Numbered from the stretch's first letter, positions 49,863 to 59,703 are shown. The stretch is DNA of 64,000 nt from Candidatus Eiseniibacteriota bacterium (GCA_020633975.1 JACKCR010000008.1:186001-250000); one strand, 5' to 3'. The notes: generated from the sequence alone by a model not told the origin. Numbers and translations are program-made.

Positions 49863-50315
49863 ATGGCCGAAGATCAGTATCCGTTCGTCGACAGGCGGAA
49901 GCGTCCGACTCCGCGATTCTCCCGCTATACGTTCGCCGGCCGACGCAGGCGGAACGCTTTGCCGGGGAGCAAGCAGGACGGGTACTTCGTGGATTGGGTC
50001 GACGGGCACTACCGTTCCGCGGTGATCGCGCTCTGCATCTTCATCGTCATCGACGCGCTTTCCACGCTCCACATCCTCAGCCATGGAGGAACGGAGGTGA
50101 ATCCAGTGATGGCCTGGATCATCGATCGGAGCTGGGTCGCCTTCCTCGTCGTCAAGGTGCTGTCGGCCGTGTCGGCGCTCGTCCTACTCTCGGTGCACCG
50201 CCATGTCCGCGTCATGCGGCTCATCGGTGCGGTCCTCTACGTGGCCTACGGATCGATCGTTCTGTACCACCTCGTCCTCGTCACGAAGATCGCCTGGGGC
50301 CACGCAACCGGCTGA
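49863..50315 (+). CDS. DUF5658-like small membrane protein
   Basis: A 150-residue inner-membrane protein: a basic N-terminal segment (FVDRRKRPTPRF, about 8-19), then three or four helices. DALSTLHILSHGGTEVNPVM is the signature-like stretch of DUF5658-type proteins, whose function is unknown. GAGAGG precedes the ATG at 49863. Its last 35 bp overlap the convergent HAD gene on the other strand. Confidence 0.75.
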   Translation: MAEDQYPFVDRRKRPTPRFSRYTFAGRRRRNALPGSKQDGYFVDWVDGHYRSAVIALCIFIVIDALSTLHILSHGGTEVNPVMAWIIDRSWVAFLVVKVLSAVSALVLLSVHRHVRVMRLIGAVLYVAYGSIVLYHLVLVTKIAWGHATG

Positions 50316-50958
50316 TCCGGTAGAGGAAGCGCTCGAGTCCCTGGCTGACGCGGAGGGTCACGGGAAAGGTCTGCTTGGCCCACGCCGGGAGCTTCGCCGA
50401 GCGCGTCCCCGCGAGGTTGCCGCTGGCGACGTCGGTCAGGAACTGGTCGCCCACCATGAGAGCAGCGGAGGGGTCCGTGGTCCCGAGAGCTTCGAGCGTT
50501 GCGAGAAGTAGGGGGCCATCCGGCTTCCGGACCTGCCGGGCGCCTCGCGCCAGAAGGTCCTTCGCCTTCTCGCTTCCGAGGCTGTCCTCGCCGCCGTGGA
50601 GCACCCGATAGACCCTCTCCTCGCCCATGGAGTAGGCACGCACGATCGGGAAGTCCGGAAACATCTGGCCGAGTTCGACAAACCTAGCCTCTCCACAGTT
50701 GGAGAGGATCGCCTGCCGAACCCCCACGGACCGAAGAGCTTCCAGACAGGGAGCGAAGAGGGGTTCGATCGCCGGTGCGTGGTACGACATCAGCGTTCCG
50801 TCGACGTCCCACACGACAGCTTCGATCCCTTCGCGGGCCACGAAATCCGGGGAGACGTCCCGGGCATCCTGGATCCGGTAGGTCGGTTCCAGCTCGTCCA
50901 ACAACCGAAGTAGACGCGGCAGAGTTTGCCTAGCTGTCGTCAGCCAATCACCGTTCAT
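50281..50958 (-). CDS. HAD-superfamily phosphatase (YqeG-like)
   Basis: A 225-residue hydrolase. Motif I is VVWDVDGTLMSY (nucleophile Asp about 49, acid/base Asp about 51), motif II AILSNCGEARF, motif III around KPDGPLL, and motif IV MVGDQFLTDV. The order and short cap resemble YqeG/PGP-phosphatase-like HAD proteins; the substrate is unknown. The ATG at 50958 lacks a strong ribosome site. The stop lies inside the end of the convergent DUF5658-like gene (35-bp overlap). Confidence 0.83.
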   Translation of the reverse strand: MNGDWLTTARQTLPRLLRLLDELEPTYRIQDARDVSPDFVAREGIEAVVWDVDGTLMSYHAPAIEPLFAPCLEALRSVGVRQAILSNCGEARFVELGQMFPDFPIVRAYSMGEERVYRVLHGGEDSLGSEKAKDLLARGARQVRKPDGPLLLATLEALGTTDPSAALMVGDQFLTDVASGNLAGTRSAKLPAWAKQTFPVTLRVSQGLERFLYRISRLRGPRRSS

Positions 50959-51108
50959 GGAGACGCCAAACTACCCGATTTGGGGTCCCACAACCAGTCG
51001 CGGCGATCGCTGAAGATACTGGGGTGCTGATCCTTGGAGCGGATAGCATCACCGTCCCCACCTAGGAGTTTCTCAAGGAGACCGCGCCCCGAAACGATCT
51101 ATAGATGT

Positions 51109-52659
51109 ATGGAACGAGGCTGGAGACAGCGCGCGGGAGCAGTATGCCCGTGCAAAGCGATCGGCTGCTTCTCCATACGCGTCCGAATCTTGCTCGTAGC
51201 ACTCATCTCGGCAGGAGTGTCCGTTCTCCTTCTCGCCGGAGGGCTCGCCGTCTACGAGTGGCAAGCTCTCCGTGCCGGCATGGTGCGAGACCTGGAAGTC
51301 CTCGTCCACGCCGTCGGGGAAGGCTCGGGAGCCGCCCTCACCTTCGGAGACGAGGAGTCCGCGACAAAGATCCTCTCTTCCTTCCGAGCGGAGCCGTCAG
51401 TGCTGGCCGCACGCCTCTCGGACACTCACGGGCATGTCATCGCTTCCGTTCAGTTTCATCCCAGGGACGACCTAGAGATCCTTCCGCTCAGCAAGGGACA
51501 CGTCTTCGAGGGTGAGAACCTTCATCTCGCGTACAGTATCCAGCGGAACGGATCGGATCTCGGGTCCGTCTACGTCGTCGCGAGCACCTCGGAAGTGCGC
51601 TCACGCATCGCGCACTTCCTCGCCGCCGTCGCCATCATTCTGTTGGTTGCACTCATCGCAACCCTGCCGTTGGCCTATCGCCTTCGGAACACCGTCTCCG
51701 ATCCGATCGATGAACTCTCGGGGACGGTGGAGCGGATCAGCCGTGACATGGACTACTCGATCCGCGCCAGGCAGGTGCCGGACCCCGAGATCGGGCTTCT
51801 CGTGCTTGGTTTCAACTCGATGCTTGCGCGGATCGAGGAAACGGACCGGAGACTGCGTGACGCGCAGTCCGGCCTCGAACGACGAGTGGAGGAGCGCACG
51901 TCGGAGCTCCTAGTCGCGAAGGAAGCAGCGGAGGAAGCCGCGCGGGCCAAGTCGGAATTCCTAGCCAACGTTTCGCACGAACTCCGCACGCCTCTTCACG
52001 GCATCCTGAGCTTCGCGCTCTTCGGCGAGGAACGAGTCGACACGGCCGACTCCTCCACCATCATCCGCTACTTCAGTCGGATCCGTGAGTCCGGTGAGCG
52101 ACTCCTCGTTCTCGTGGACGAGCTGCTCGACCTCTCCAAGTTGGAGGCCAGAAAGGTCGAACTCGATCGAGAATGGTACCCACTCGGAACCATCGTCCGA
52201 TGCGTGGCTGACGAGTTCCAGAGCCTTCTCTCGGAACAGAACGTCTCCGTCGCCATCGCCTCCACGTCCGAAGAACAAGTCTATGTCGACCGGAACCGAC
52301 TGATGCAAGTCCTGCGCAACATCATCGGAAACGCGATCAAGTTCTCGCCTGATGGCTCAGTGATCGAAGTCCGGACATCACACGCGGAAGAAGGCTGGAC
52401 CGTCTCGATCTCGGACGAAGGCGTGGGCATTCCCGAGGACCAGCTCTCGTCGGTCTTCGAGAAGTTCTTCCAGTCTTCCCTCACGAAGACAGGGGCCGGC
52501 GGCACCGGACTCGGACTGGCCATCACCCGCGAGATCGTCCAGGCACATGGTGGCCACATCTGGGCCGTCAACCGCCAGCCGCGTGGCGCCGTTTTCTATT
52601 TCACGATTCCGTACCCCGAACCCGAGCAGTCCAGCGACGAGACCGAACGCATCGCCTGA
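51109..52659 (+). CDS. Membrane histidine kinase with CHASE8-like sensor and HAMP
   Basis: A 516-residue kinase. First helix about 27-47 (RILLVALISAGVSVLLLAGG); a periplasmic domain (about 50-165) with LVHAVGEGSGAALTFGDEESA and LSSFRAEPSVLAARLSDTHG, the pattern of the CHASE8 domain found in YfiN-type cyclases; second helix about 170-195; HAMP; a coiled linker; HisKA with NVSHELRTPLHGI (His290); HATPase with NIIGNAIKFSPDG and GTGLGLAI. The start is uncertain: I use the ATG at 51109, while a TTG at 51034 is possible and neither has a good ribosome site. It is the first gene of a six-gene plus-strand signalling run. Confidence 0.85.
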   Translation: MERGWRQRAGAVCPCKAIGCFSIRVRILLVALISAGVSVLLLAGGLAVYEWQALRAGMVRDLEVLVHAVGEGSGAALTFGDEESATKILSSFRAEPSVLAARLSDTHGHVIASVQFHPRDDLEILPLSKGHVFEGENLHLAYSIQRNGSDLGSVYVVASTSEVRSRIAHFLAAVAIILLVALIATLPLAYRLRNTVSDPIDELSGTVERISRDMDYSIRARQVPDPEIGLLVLGFNSMLARIEETDRRLRDAQSGLERRVEERTSELLVAKEAAEEAARAKSEFLANVSHELRTPLHGILSFALFGEERVDTADSSTIIRYFSRIRESGERLLVLVDELLDLSKLEARKVELDREWYPLGTIVRCVADEFQSLLSEQNVSVAIASTSEEQVYVDRNRLMQVLRNIIGNAIKFSPDGSVIEVRTSHAEEGWTVSISDEGVGIPEDQLSSVFEKFFQSSLTKTGAGGTGLGLAITREIVQAHGGHIWAVNRQPRGAVFYFTIPYPEPEQSSDETERIA

Positions 52660-52676
52660 GGCAAGGGAGAGCCACC

Positions 52677-53744
52677 TTGAAGAAACGCATCCTTGCAGTC
52701 GACGACGACCCGATGAACCGGGAGATCATCGCCGAGATCCTCGGCGACGAGTTCGACGTACACTTCGCGTGCAACGGTCGCGAAGCGCTGGATCGGGCCG
52801 CGGAGTCGAAGCCCGATCTCGTGGTGCTCGACATCATGATGCCGGAACTGGACGGATACGAGACCTGTGAGCGACTGAAGGCTCGGGACCCGTATCTGAA
52901 AGTCCTCCTCGTTTCGGCAAAGGCTCTGCCTTCCGAGCGCCTACGCGGCTATCAAGTAGGGGCCGACGACTACGTGACGAAGCCGTTCGACCCCTACGAG
53001 TTCCTGGCAAAGATCCGTGTGTTCCTCCGGCTGAGCTTCGCTGAGGAAGTCGGGCAGATGAAGTCCACCCTCATCACACTCCTCGCCCACGAAACGCGAA
53101 CGCCCCTTGCCCACATCCTTTCTTCTGCCCAGCTCCTGGAGGACGAGCGCACGTTCGAATCCAGGGAGGAGCGCAATGACCTGCTCGGAATCATCCTGAG
53201 CGGAGCGCAGAGATTGCAGACGATCTTCGAGAAGTCGATGTTCCTCTTCCAGCAGCAGTCCGGCACCATCGCCCTCGAGCGGACTCGACTCGAGCTAGGG
53301 GCCGTCGTTCGATCCGAGATCGACCGCGTACGTACCCGAGTCAGTGGAGTGACTCTCGAGTACGAGGGTAGCGAGGAAATCGCCATCGAGGGCCAGGAGC
53401 CGCTCCTGAGACAAGCTCTCGGCATTCTCCTCGAGCAGGCTGCTCGCCGGAGCCCGAGCAACGCACCGGTTCGAGTTCGCGTCGAGTCCCAGGAGCAGGG
53501 TGCGGCCATCACCGTCTCCGATGCGGGAGTGTCCCCGGAAGCGGAGTCTCTCGCACACTACTTCGAGATCTTCCACGTCAGCGACATCGCGCACCACTCG
53601 GACGCGCTCGACCTCGACCGCCCGATCTGCGCGTCGATCGTGCGTCGCCATGGCGGTTCCATCCGCGCCACCATCCCGGAGGAAGGCGGACTCTCTTGTC
53701 TCGTCGTCCTTCCTTCGGAAGAGGATGCGAAGCAGGTCGCCTGA
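52677..53744 (+). CDS. Response regulator fused to a divergent histidine-kinase module
   Basis: A 355-residue soluble protein. Receiver domain (1-120) with Asp10/Asp11, phospho-acceptor Asp52 (DIMMPELDG) and Lys102. A HisKA-like helix follows with LAHETRTPLAHI (His138), then an ATPase-like domain whose N-box and G-boxes are poorly conserved (LLRQALGILLEQA in place of the usual Asn-rich motif; no GTGLGL). It may be a phosphotransfer or allosteric partner of the upstream kinase. The TTG start at 52677 follows GGGAGAG. Its TGA overlaps the ATG of the YfiR-like gene (TGATG). Confidence 0.82.
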   Translation: MKKRILAVDDDPMNREIIAEILGDEFDVHFACNGREALDRAAESKPDLVVLDIMMPELDGYETCERLKARDPYLKVLLVSAKALPSERLRGYQVGADDYVTKPFDPYEFLAKIRVFLRLSFAEEVGQMKSTLITLLAHETRTPLAHILSSAQLLEDERTFESREERNDLLGIILSGAQRLQTIFEKSMFLFQQQSGTIALERTRLELGAVVRSEIDRVRTRVSGVTLEYEGSEEIAIEGQEPLLRQALGILLEQAARRSPSNAPVRVRVESQEQGAAITVSDAGVSPEAESLAHYFEIFHVSDIAHHSDALDLDRPICASIVRRHGGSIRATIPEEGGLSCLVVLPSEEDAKQVA

Positions 53745-54343
53745 TGCCGCATGGTCGTGAGGGACAACGACCGGGCGCAACGGGCGTAGTCGCCGCCGGG
53801 CTAGTGATCGGGGCTCTACTCTCCGTCATCCCCGTAGGCAAACCGGTCGCCGGAGATCCCGCCTCCGACCACGACCGCGAGTACGCGGTCAAGGCGGCCT
53901 ATCTCGTCAACCTGCCCCAGTTCATCGACTGGCCTAGCACCGAGCCTCCGGACCCCGTCTTCGACGTCTGGGTGATCGGAGACGATCCGTTCGGCCCCCT
54001 CCTCGACCGAGCCTTTTCCGGCAAGGAAGTGACGGGGCGGTCGTTCTCGATCCACAGATCCCCTGATGTCGCATCGATCGGCGAAGGGGATGACGTCGAC
54101 ATCGTATTCCTGGCGGCGCGGGACAAAGAGTCCGCCGCCGCATGGACCGAGGAACTCGGACCCGGACCGATCCTCGTCACTAGCGAAACTCCGGGGCATG
54201 CCGCACTCAACGGCATTGTCGGATTCTATATATCCGGCAACAACGTTCGGTTTGAGATCAATCGGAAGAACGCGGATGCACGAGGGCTGCGTATCAGCTC
54301 GCAGCTTCTGGATCTCGCGCGGATCGTGGGGGAAGGAACATGA
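53744..54343 (+). CDS. YfiR-family periplasmic protein
   Basis: A 199-residue exported protein with a hydrophobic signal (about 14-36) and a YfiR-like domain: EYAVKAAYLVNLPQFIDWP, FDVWVIGDDPFG, ILVTSETPG, and the closing IVGFYISGNNVRFEINRKNA with the SSQLLDLARIV end. YfiR represses the CHASE8-bearing cyclase YfiN in Pseudomonas from the periplasm. Here no cyclase is present, but the CHASE8-like kinase lies two genes upstream, so YfiR may gate that kinase (inference). The cysteines that make disulfides in PA YfiR are absent. It is coupled to both neighbours (TGATG before, ATGA after). Confidence 0.85.
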   Translation: MPHGREGQRPGATGVVAAGLVIGALLSVIPVGKPVAGDPASDHDREYAVKAAYLVNLPQFIDWPSTEPPDPVFDVWVIGDDPFGPLLDRAFSGKEVTGRSFSIHRSPDVASIGEGDDVDIVFLAARDKESAAAWTEELGPGPILVTSETPGHAALNGIVGFYISGNNVRFEINRKNADARGLRISSQLLDLARIVGEGT

Positions 54344-56337
54344 GAACGAGTCACGCGCTCGTCGGATGGGTCATCGGAACCGTTTCCTGCTGGAGTGCCA
54401 GCGCCGGAGCCGAGGTCGACGATCTGTCCAATCTCAGCATCGAGGAGCTCATGCGGGTCGAGGTCACTTCCGTGTCCCGCCAAGAAGAGCATTGGCTCGA
54501 TGCCGCAGCCGCGGTGACCGTCATCACAGCGGATGACATGAGGAGAGCAGGCGTTCTCTCCGTACCGGAGGCGCTTCGGATGGCGCCCGGAATCGATGTC
54601 GCCCAGATCGACGCGAACAAGTGGGCCGTATCCGCGCGCGGATTCCTCGGACGCTTCTCGAACAAACTCCTGGTGTTGATGGACGGCCGAAGCATCTACA
54701 CGCCGTTCTTCGGCGGCGTGGAGTGGGACATGGTCGATCTCTCCCTCGACGACATCGAACGGATCGAGGTCATTCGGGGTCCCGGCGCCAGTCTCTGGGG
54801 GTCGAATGCTGTCAACGGCGTCGTCAACATCATCACGCGCCGAGCCACGGCCGACGATGGAATGACGCTCAGTGCCGCCACCGGCTCGAACGGCGGAGTC
54901 GCCGAAGCCAGGTTCAGCACGCAGCTCACGCCCGGCATGGACCTGCGGGTGACCTCGCTCTATCGAGACCGATCTTCATCTCCGGCCTTCGGCGAGTTCA
55001 TCCTCTCCGACGCAGCGGAAACGGTCCAAGCCCAGGCCCGGTGGGACTACGCTGTCGATCCGCAAACCGACCTCTCCGTCCAGGCGCGGTACGGGAACGG
55101 CGATGCCGGCACGTCCCAACTCCGTTTCGCCACCGGGACCATTCCCCTTCAGACACTCGACGTGGACTACCAGACGCACAACGGATCGCTGCATACACGG
55201 GCCGTACACAGGTTCGGCGATACTGCGCACGTCTCGTTCGCGGGCTACTGGACGGAGGATTCGCGAAACTACGGCGTCATCGACTACTCCTCCTCCACCA
55301 AGGACCTGGAAGTCGAGTCAGGATGGACGCTGCACTCCCACGAATTCATCGTCGGACTCGGACAACGCTGGATCACGGACCACGTGGAGAGCACTCCTTG
55401 GCTCGTCTTCGATACTGGGGCGGCTGACCACGACATCTTCAGTGGGTTCGCACAGGATCAGTTCCCGCTCTTCTCCCCCAAGCTCACCGCGACCGCTGGC
55501 GTGAAGTTCGAGGACAACTCGTACTCGTCGGCAGGGGTCGAGTGGCAGCCGAACGCCCGGCTTCTCTGGAAGGCGACGGAGCATCATCGTGTCTGGGCAT
55601 CGGCCGCCCGCGCCATCCGTACGCCCTCACTCATCGACAACGACGGCCGCTTCCTCGTCTACTCGACGGAAGCTGAAGGCCTTCCGGTGGAGGTCTGGGC
55701 GACCGGAAGCGAGGGCTTCCGGTCAGAGGACCTCGTGGCATTCGAACTCGGTTACCGCTCCCAGCCTCGACCCGACCTGAGCGTCGACCTCGCCGCCTTC
55801 GTCAACGAGTACAGCGATCTTCGCGGCAGTGAAGTCGGCGAACCCTCGTTCAAGACCGATCCGATCCGGATCGAGACCGAACTCCAGCTGGTGAACAACG
55901 TGGAGATCACCGTCCGGGGGGCCGAGGCCGAGCTACGCTGGGATCCGACCGACCGGCTGCGCCTGGTCAGTGGAGCGAGCTACGCGCGGTACGACAACCC
56001 CGTGGACGCCAAGGAAACGAACGGCACCAGTTTGGTGACCCAATCCGAGTACCATGTCGTTCCGTTCAAGCTCAACCTACGCGCCCTCTACGACCTCAGC
56101 TCGCAATGGCAGCTCGACTCCGCGCTCTACTACGTGGACGACATCGAGACTCTCCAGGTCGATGCCTACGCGCGACTCGACCTGCGACTCGGCTGGCGGC
56201 CCGTGTCCAACATCCAGGCAAGCATCGGAGTCCAGAATCTACTCGAGGACCGACACGAGGAGTTCGCCTCGTGGAACTGGGAACTCGCGCAAGAAGTGCA
56301 GAGAAACATCTACGGCCGATTCACTTGGGGGTTCTAG
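54340..56337 (+). CDS. TonB-dependent outer-membrane receptor
   Basis: A 665-residue receptor. Signal peptide about 1-24; a short segment with LSIEELMRVEVTSVSRQEE, which is typical of this receptor subgroup; plug domain (about 55-165; ITADDMRRAG, APGIDVAQI, IEVIRGPGASLWGSNAVNGVVNI); then a 22-strand barrel ending RFTWGF with a terminal Phe. The ligand is unknown. Receptors beside YfiR-like genes and kinases are recurrent in proteobacteria. It starts in ATGA overlap with the YfiR-like gene, and its stop directly abuts the FIST-gene ATG. Confidence 0.92.
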   Translation: MRTSHALVGWVIGTVSCWSASAGAEVDDLSNLSIEELMRVEVTSVSRQEEHWLDAAAAVTVITADDMRRAGVLSVPEALRMAPGIDVAQIDANKWAVSARGFLGRFSNKLLVLMDGRSIYTPFFGGVEWDMVDLSLDDIERIEVIRGPGASLWGSNAVNGVVNIITRRATADDGMTLSAATGSNGGVAEARFSTQLTPGMDLRVTSLYRDRSSSPAFGEFILSDAAETVQAQARWDYAVDPQTDLSVQARYGNGDAGTSQLRFATGTIPLQTLDVDYQTHNGSLHTRAVHRFGDTAHVSFAGYWTEDSRNYGVIDYSSSTKDLEVESGWTLHSHEFIVGLGQRWITDHVESTPWLVFDTGAADHDIFSGFAQDQFPLFSPKLTATAGVKFEDNSYSSAGVEWQPNARLLWKATEHHRVWASAARAIRTPSLIDNDGRFLVYSTEAEGLPVEVWATGSEGFRSEDLVAFELGYRSQPRPDLSVDLAAFVNEYSDLRGSEVGEPSFKTDPIRIETELQLVNNVEITVRGAEAELRWDPTDRLRLVSGASYARYDNPVDAKETNGTSLVTQSEYHVVPFKLNLRALYDLSSQWQLDSALYYVDDIETLQVDAYARLDLRLGWRPVSNIQASIGVQNLLEDRHEEFASWNWELAQEVQRNIYGRFTWGF

Positions 56338-57489
56338 ATGAACGATACCTCGCCGAAGATCGCTCGCTTCTCATCCGACGCGCCCTCGTCACGCGCGGCC
56401 ATTGCGGAGATCGCAGAGCGGATCCCGTTCTCGGACGTCGCCCTCGTCGCCTTGTTCTTGGCGCCGAACTACGACAAGGACGAGGCAGCAGCGGCGATCG
56501 TCGAGTGCTTCGGATCTACTCCCGTGATCGGCTGCACGACGGCTGGTGAGATCGCGCCCGATGGATACCAACGTGGCGGAATCTCCGGCTTCGCCCTCCC
56601 GACGGAGGACTTCGACGTAGAAGTCGGTTGCATCGACAGCATCGACGAGTTCGAGTACCGCGATGGAGTGGGTGCAGCCTCGGACGTTCGACATCGCCTC
56701 GCGGCACGGATCCCCGAATCCAGCGGCATCAACACATTCGCATTCCTGCTCGTCGACGGAATGAGTCGCAAGGAAGAGCAGGTCGTCGCCGCCATCCACC
56801 CATCGCTGGGAGATATTCAGCTCTTCGGCGGGTCCGCCGGTGATGGTGGCGAGTTCCAGAAGAGCTGGGTCTACCACGAAGGTACCTTCGCGACCAAGCG
56901 CGCGACGCTCACACTCGTGCATACGAACCGGAAGTTCACGGTCTTCCGGACTCAGCACTTCGTCTCCAGTGGAGATCGACTCGTCGTCACCGAATCCGAT
57001 CCGAGCCGGAGGATCGTCTACGAGATCGACGGCGAACCCGCCGCCACGGCCTATGCCCGTCACCTGGGGATCCCGGAGGAGTCTCTCGGGGCCACCGTAT
57101 TCGCCTGCCATCCCGTGGTCGTGCAGATGGGTGGGGAGTACTTCGTCCGTTCGATCATGCAGCACCACCCCGATGGATCGATCGAGTTCGCGTGCGCCAT
57201 CGACCAAGGCGTCGTCCTCCGGTTGGCCAAGGGAGTGGACATGGTTGCGAATCTCCAGGAGTCCTTGCATGGGCTTCGGGAACGCGTTGGTGAGCCAGAC
57301 CTCATCATCGGGTGCGACTGCCTCTTTCGAAGGGTCGAGGCCGAAGCTACAGACGTGCGTGACGCGCTCAACGAGATCCTGCGCGAGAACCACGTGGTTG
57401 GGTTCACATCCTACGGAGAGCAGTACAACGCCGTGCACGTAAATCAAACGCTCACCGGAGTCGCCATCGGCTCCAGGAAGGCTGCATAG
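56338..57489 (+). CDS. FIST-domain protein, NosP-like
   Basis: A 383-residue soluble sensor with FIST_N (about 25-215; [53 protein letters not shown]) and FIST_C (about 225-365; [41 protein letters not shown]). NosP members of this family bind heme and sense nitric oxide, and are encoded next to the kinase they inhibit. The neighbour here is a NahK-like hybrid kinase, five bases downstream, which supports that role; heme binding is not proven by sequence. Confidence 0.87.
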   Translation: MNDTSPKIARFSSDAPSSRAAIAEIAERIPFSDVALVALFLAPNYDKDEAAAAIVECFGSTPVIGCTTAGEIAPDGYQRGGISGFALPTEDFDVEVGCIDSIDEFEYRDGVGAASDVRHRLAARIPESSGINTFAFLLVDGMSRKEEQVVAAIHPSLGDIQLFGGSAGDGGEFQKSWVYHEGTFATKRATLTLVHTNRKFTVFRTQHFVSSGDRLVVTESDPSRRIVYEIDGEPAATAYARHLGIPEESLGATVFACHPVVVQMGGEYFVRSIMQHHPDGSIEFACAIDQGVVLRLAKGVDMVANLQESLHGLRERVGEPDLIIGCDCLFRRVEAEATDVRDALNEILRENHVVGFTSYGEQYNAVHVNQTLTGVAIGSRKAA

Positions 57490-57494
57490 GTTCC

Positions 57495-59300
57495 GTGAAC
57501 GATCGGCCGGACATAGAGCGACTCCAGTCCGAGATCGCGCGACTGCGGAAGGTCAACGAGGCCTTGATGGACCGCGTCGAGCAGAGTACGAACGTCCAGG
57601 GGACGTCGTTCGCGATCTTTCAGACTGCAGTCGATCTCGAGCACAAGGTCCATGAGCGGACAGCGGCGCTGGAACGCGCGCTCTCGGATCTCGAGCGATC
57701 CAACGCCGAACTGACCGATGCTCGCGACCGTGCCGACGCTGCGAACTCCGCCAAGAGCGCGTTCCTTGCGAACATGAGTCACGAGATCAGGACCCCGATG
57801 AACGGGATCCTCGGCATGGTCGAGCTCCTGGCGCGTACCGAGCTGGCCCCGAGACAAGCGCGTCTCATCGACACCGTCCGGAAGTCCGCGCGATCGCTAC
57901 TCACGATCATCGATGACATCCTCGACTTCTCGAAAATCGAGGCCGGAAAGCTCACACTCGAGTCCGTACCGTTCACGCTCAGAGATACGGTGCAGAGTAC
58001 GGTCGACCTCCTTCACGAGCGCGCGGCCTCGAAGGGCATCGAACTCGACGTGACCTACTCCGCACCCTGGGTCGATGGTTGGATCGGAGACCCGCTCCGG
58101 ATCCGGCAGGTGTTGATGAATCTGATCGGCAACGGTATCAAGTTCACGGCTCAAGGACGGGTCGAGGTGAACGTCGAGGCACCGTCCGCGGCACCGGCCC
58201 TGGAGGGTGCGACCGAGACTGTCACCTTCTCGGTTTCAGACACCGGAATCGGTCTGGCACCCGACAAGATGGATCGAGTGTTCGAGTCCTTCGCGCAGGC
58301 GGACTCATCCACGACTCGGGAATTCGGGGGCACAGGACTAGGACTCGCAATCGCCCGTCAGATCGTGGAGCAGATGGGGGGACGGATCAGCGTCGAAAGT
58401 CAGCTCGGACGCGGATCCCGGTTCTGGTTCGAGCTACCACTCCCACGCGCGATGGCGGAAGAAGAGACTTCGCTCGTCACCTCGACGAAGCGGAACACCG
58501 GTAAGATCGCGCCGCTCGGATTCCGTGTTTTGGTTGCCGAGGACAACGAGATCAACCGCGAGGTCGCTCGAGAAATGCTCGAGCTACTCGGGTGTGAGTG
58601 CGTGATGGCGGCGAACGGGCGACAAGCCGTCGACGTGTTCTCCCAGCGGAGGTTCGACGTCGTGCTGCTCGACTGTCAAATGCCTGTGCTCGACGGCTTC
58701 GGAGCCGTCGCCGAGATGAGGCGGATCGAGGAGTCAGACCAACGCGGACGCACGCCCGTCGTGGCTGTGACCGCGAACGCAATGCGCGAGGATCGCGACC
58801 GAAGCATCTCTGCTGGGATGGACGGCTTTCTCAGCAAGCCCTACACACTCGCGGAATTGCGCCGCACGATCTCGACTTGGTGCCGACCGGACCGGAAGAG
58901 CGCTTCGGCCCCCTCGAGCCTCTCGCCGAAACTCAGCACCCCGACGCTGGAGATCGGGGCGTTGGACAACCTACGAAAGCTGGAGAACCTCGGACGACGC
59001 GGAGCCGTCTCGCGGTTCCTCAAGAGCTTCCTCCGGAACACGCCCCCTTCTCTCGAGCGGATGCGCGCGGCACTCACCGGTCGTGACTTCGAGGGGCTGG
59101 AGCGAGAGGCACACAGCCTCAAGTCCACCGCTGCGCTGGTCGGAGCGGTGAGGATGGGTGCCTTGGCTCTCGACCTGGAACACGCGGCCAGACGGCAAGA
59201 CATGGACCGCTGCGCAGAGGGACTGGAATCAATCCGCACCTGGTTCGATCGATTGGAGCCGGTAGTTCGCGAGCAGATCCTTCTGGAGGACGCCGCCTGA
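57495..59300 (+). CDS. Hybrid histidine kinase with receiver and Hpt domains, NahK-like
   Basis: A 601-residue soluble kinase. A coiled-coil N-terminus ([18 protein letters not shown], then [15 protein letters not shown]) closely resembles the start of NahK/ErcS' kinases. HisKA has [13 protein letters not shown] (His96); HATPase has [14 protein letters not shown] and GTGLGLAI. The receiver domain phospho-acceptor is Asp393 (DCQMPVLDG); the C-terminal Hpt has AHSLKST (His540). A complete internal phosphorelay is thus encoded. The GTG at 57495 is five bases after the FIST stop. Input is probably by binding the FIST protein. Confidence 0.92.
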   Translation: MNDRPDIERLQSEIARLRKVNEALMDRVEQSTNVQGTSFAIFQTAVDLEHKVHERTAALERALSDLERSNAELTDARDRADAANSAKSAFLANMSHEIRTPMNGILGMVELLARTELAPRQARLIDTVRKSARSLLTIIDDILDFSKIEAGKLTLESVPFTLRDTVQSTVDLLHERAASKGIELDVTYSAPWVDGWIGDPLRIRQVLMNLIGNGIKFTAQGRVEVNVEAPSAAPALEGATETVTFSVSDTGIGLAPDKMDRVFESFAQADSSTTREFGGTGLGLAIARQIVEQMGGRISVESQLGRGSRFWFELPLPRAMAEEETSLVTSTKRNTGKIAPLGFRVLVAEDNEINREVAREMLELLGCECVMAANGRQAVDVFSQRRFDVVLLDCQMPVLDGFGAVAEMRRIEESDQRGRTPVVAVTANAMREDRDRSISAGMDGFLSKPYTLAELRRTISTWCRPDRKSASAPSSLSPKLSTPTLEIGALDNLRKLENLGRRGAVSRFLKSFLRNTPPSLERMRAALTGRDFEGLEREAHSLKSTAALVGAVRMGALALDLEHAARRQDMDRCAEGLESIRTWFDRLEPVVREQILLEDAA

Positions 59301-59364
59301 CCCTGGGAGGTCAGTCGAGAAGCCCATCGGGAGGTCGGTGTCGGGGCGTCTGCGTCGACGAGTT

Positions 59365-59703
59365 TCAGCGCCTGAGCAGATCGAAGGCTTCATCGATGGA
59401 GTCGATCAACTCGAAGATGGTGTCGAGCTTCGTGTGGTTCAGCACGGCCCGAACCTGAGGACGTGCCCCGACGAAGACCATACGACGGCCGCTTTCCTTC
59501 GCGGCCTTGAACCCTTCGACGAGCATTCCGATCCCCATCGACTGCACCGACGCGATCGCGCTGAGATCCACGACCAACGGCTTTCCGGTCAGGACCGCGC
59601 GCCGCACTTCCGACGGGAACTCGGTGGCCTCGTGATCGAGGGCACCGTGCAGGTGGAGAACGATCACATCGTTCTCTTCATCGACATGCACCTCGAACGC
59701 CAT
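59365..59703 (-). CDS. STAS-domain anti-anti-sigma-factor-like protein
   Basis: A 112-residue single STAS domain: FEVHVDEENDVIVLHLHGALDH, LVVDLSAIASVQSMGIGMLVEG (the Ser in QSMG aligns with the phosphorylated Ser of SpoIIAA), and FVGARPQVRAVLNHT. Such proteins bind an anti-sigma factor or serve in stressosome-like switches; no anti-sigma kinase is in view. GGAGG lies just before two successive ATGs (59706, 59703); the second has the better spacing. It is convergent with the NahK-like kinase. Confidence 0.83.
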   Translation of the reverse strand: MAFEVHVDEENDVIVLHLHGALDHEATEFPSEVRRAVLTGKPLVVDLSAIASVQSMGIGMLVEGFKAAKESGRRMVFVGARPQVRAVLNHTKLDTIFELIDSIDEAFDLLRR

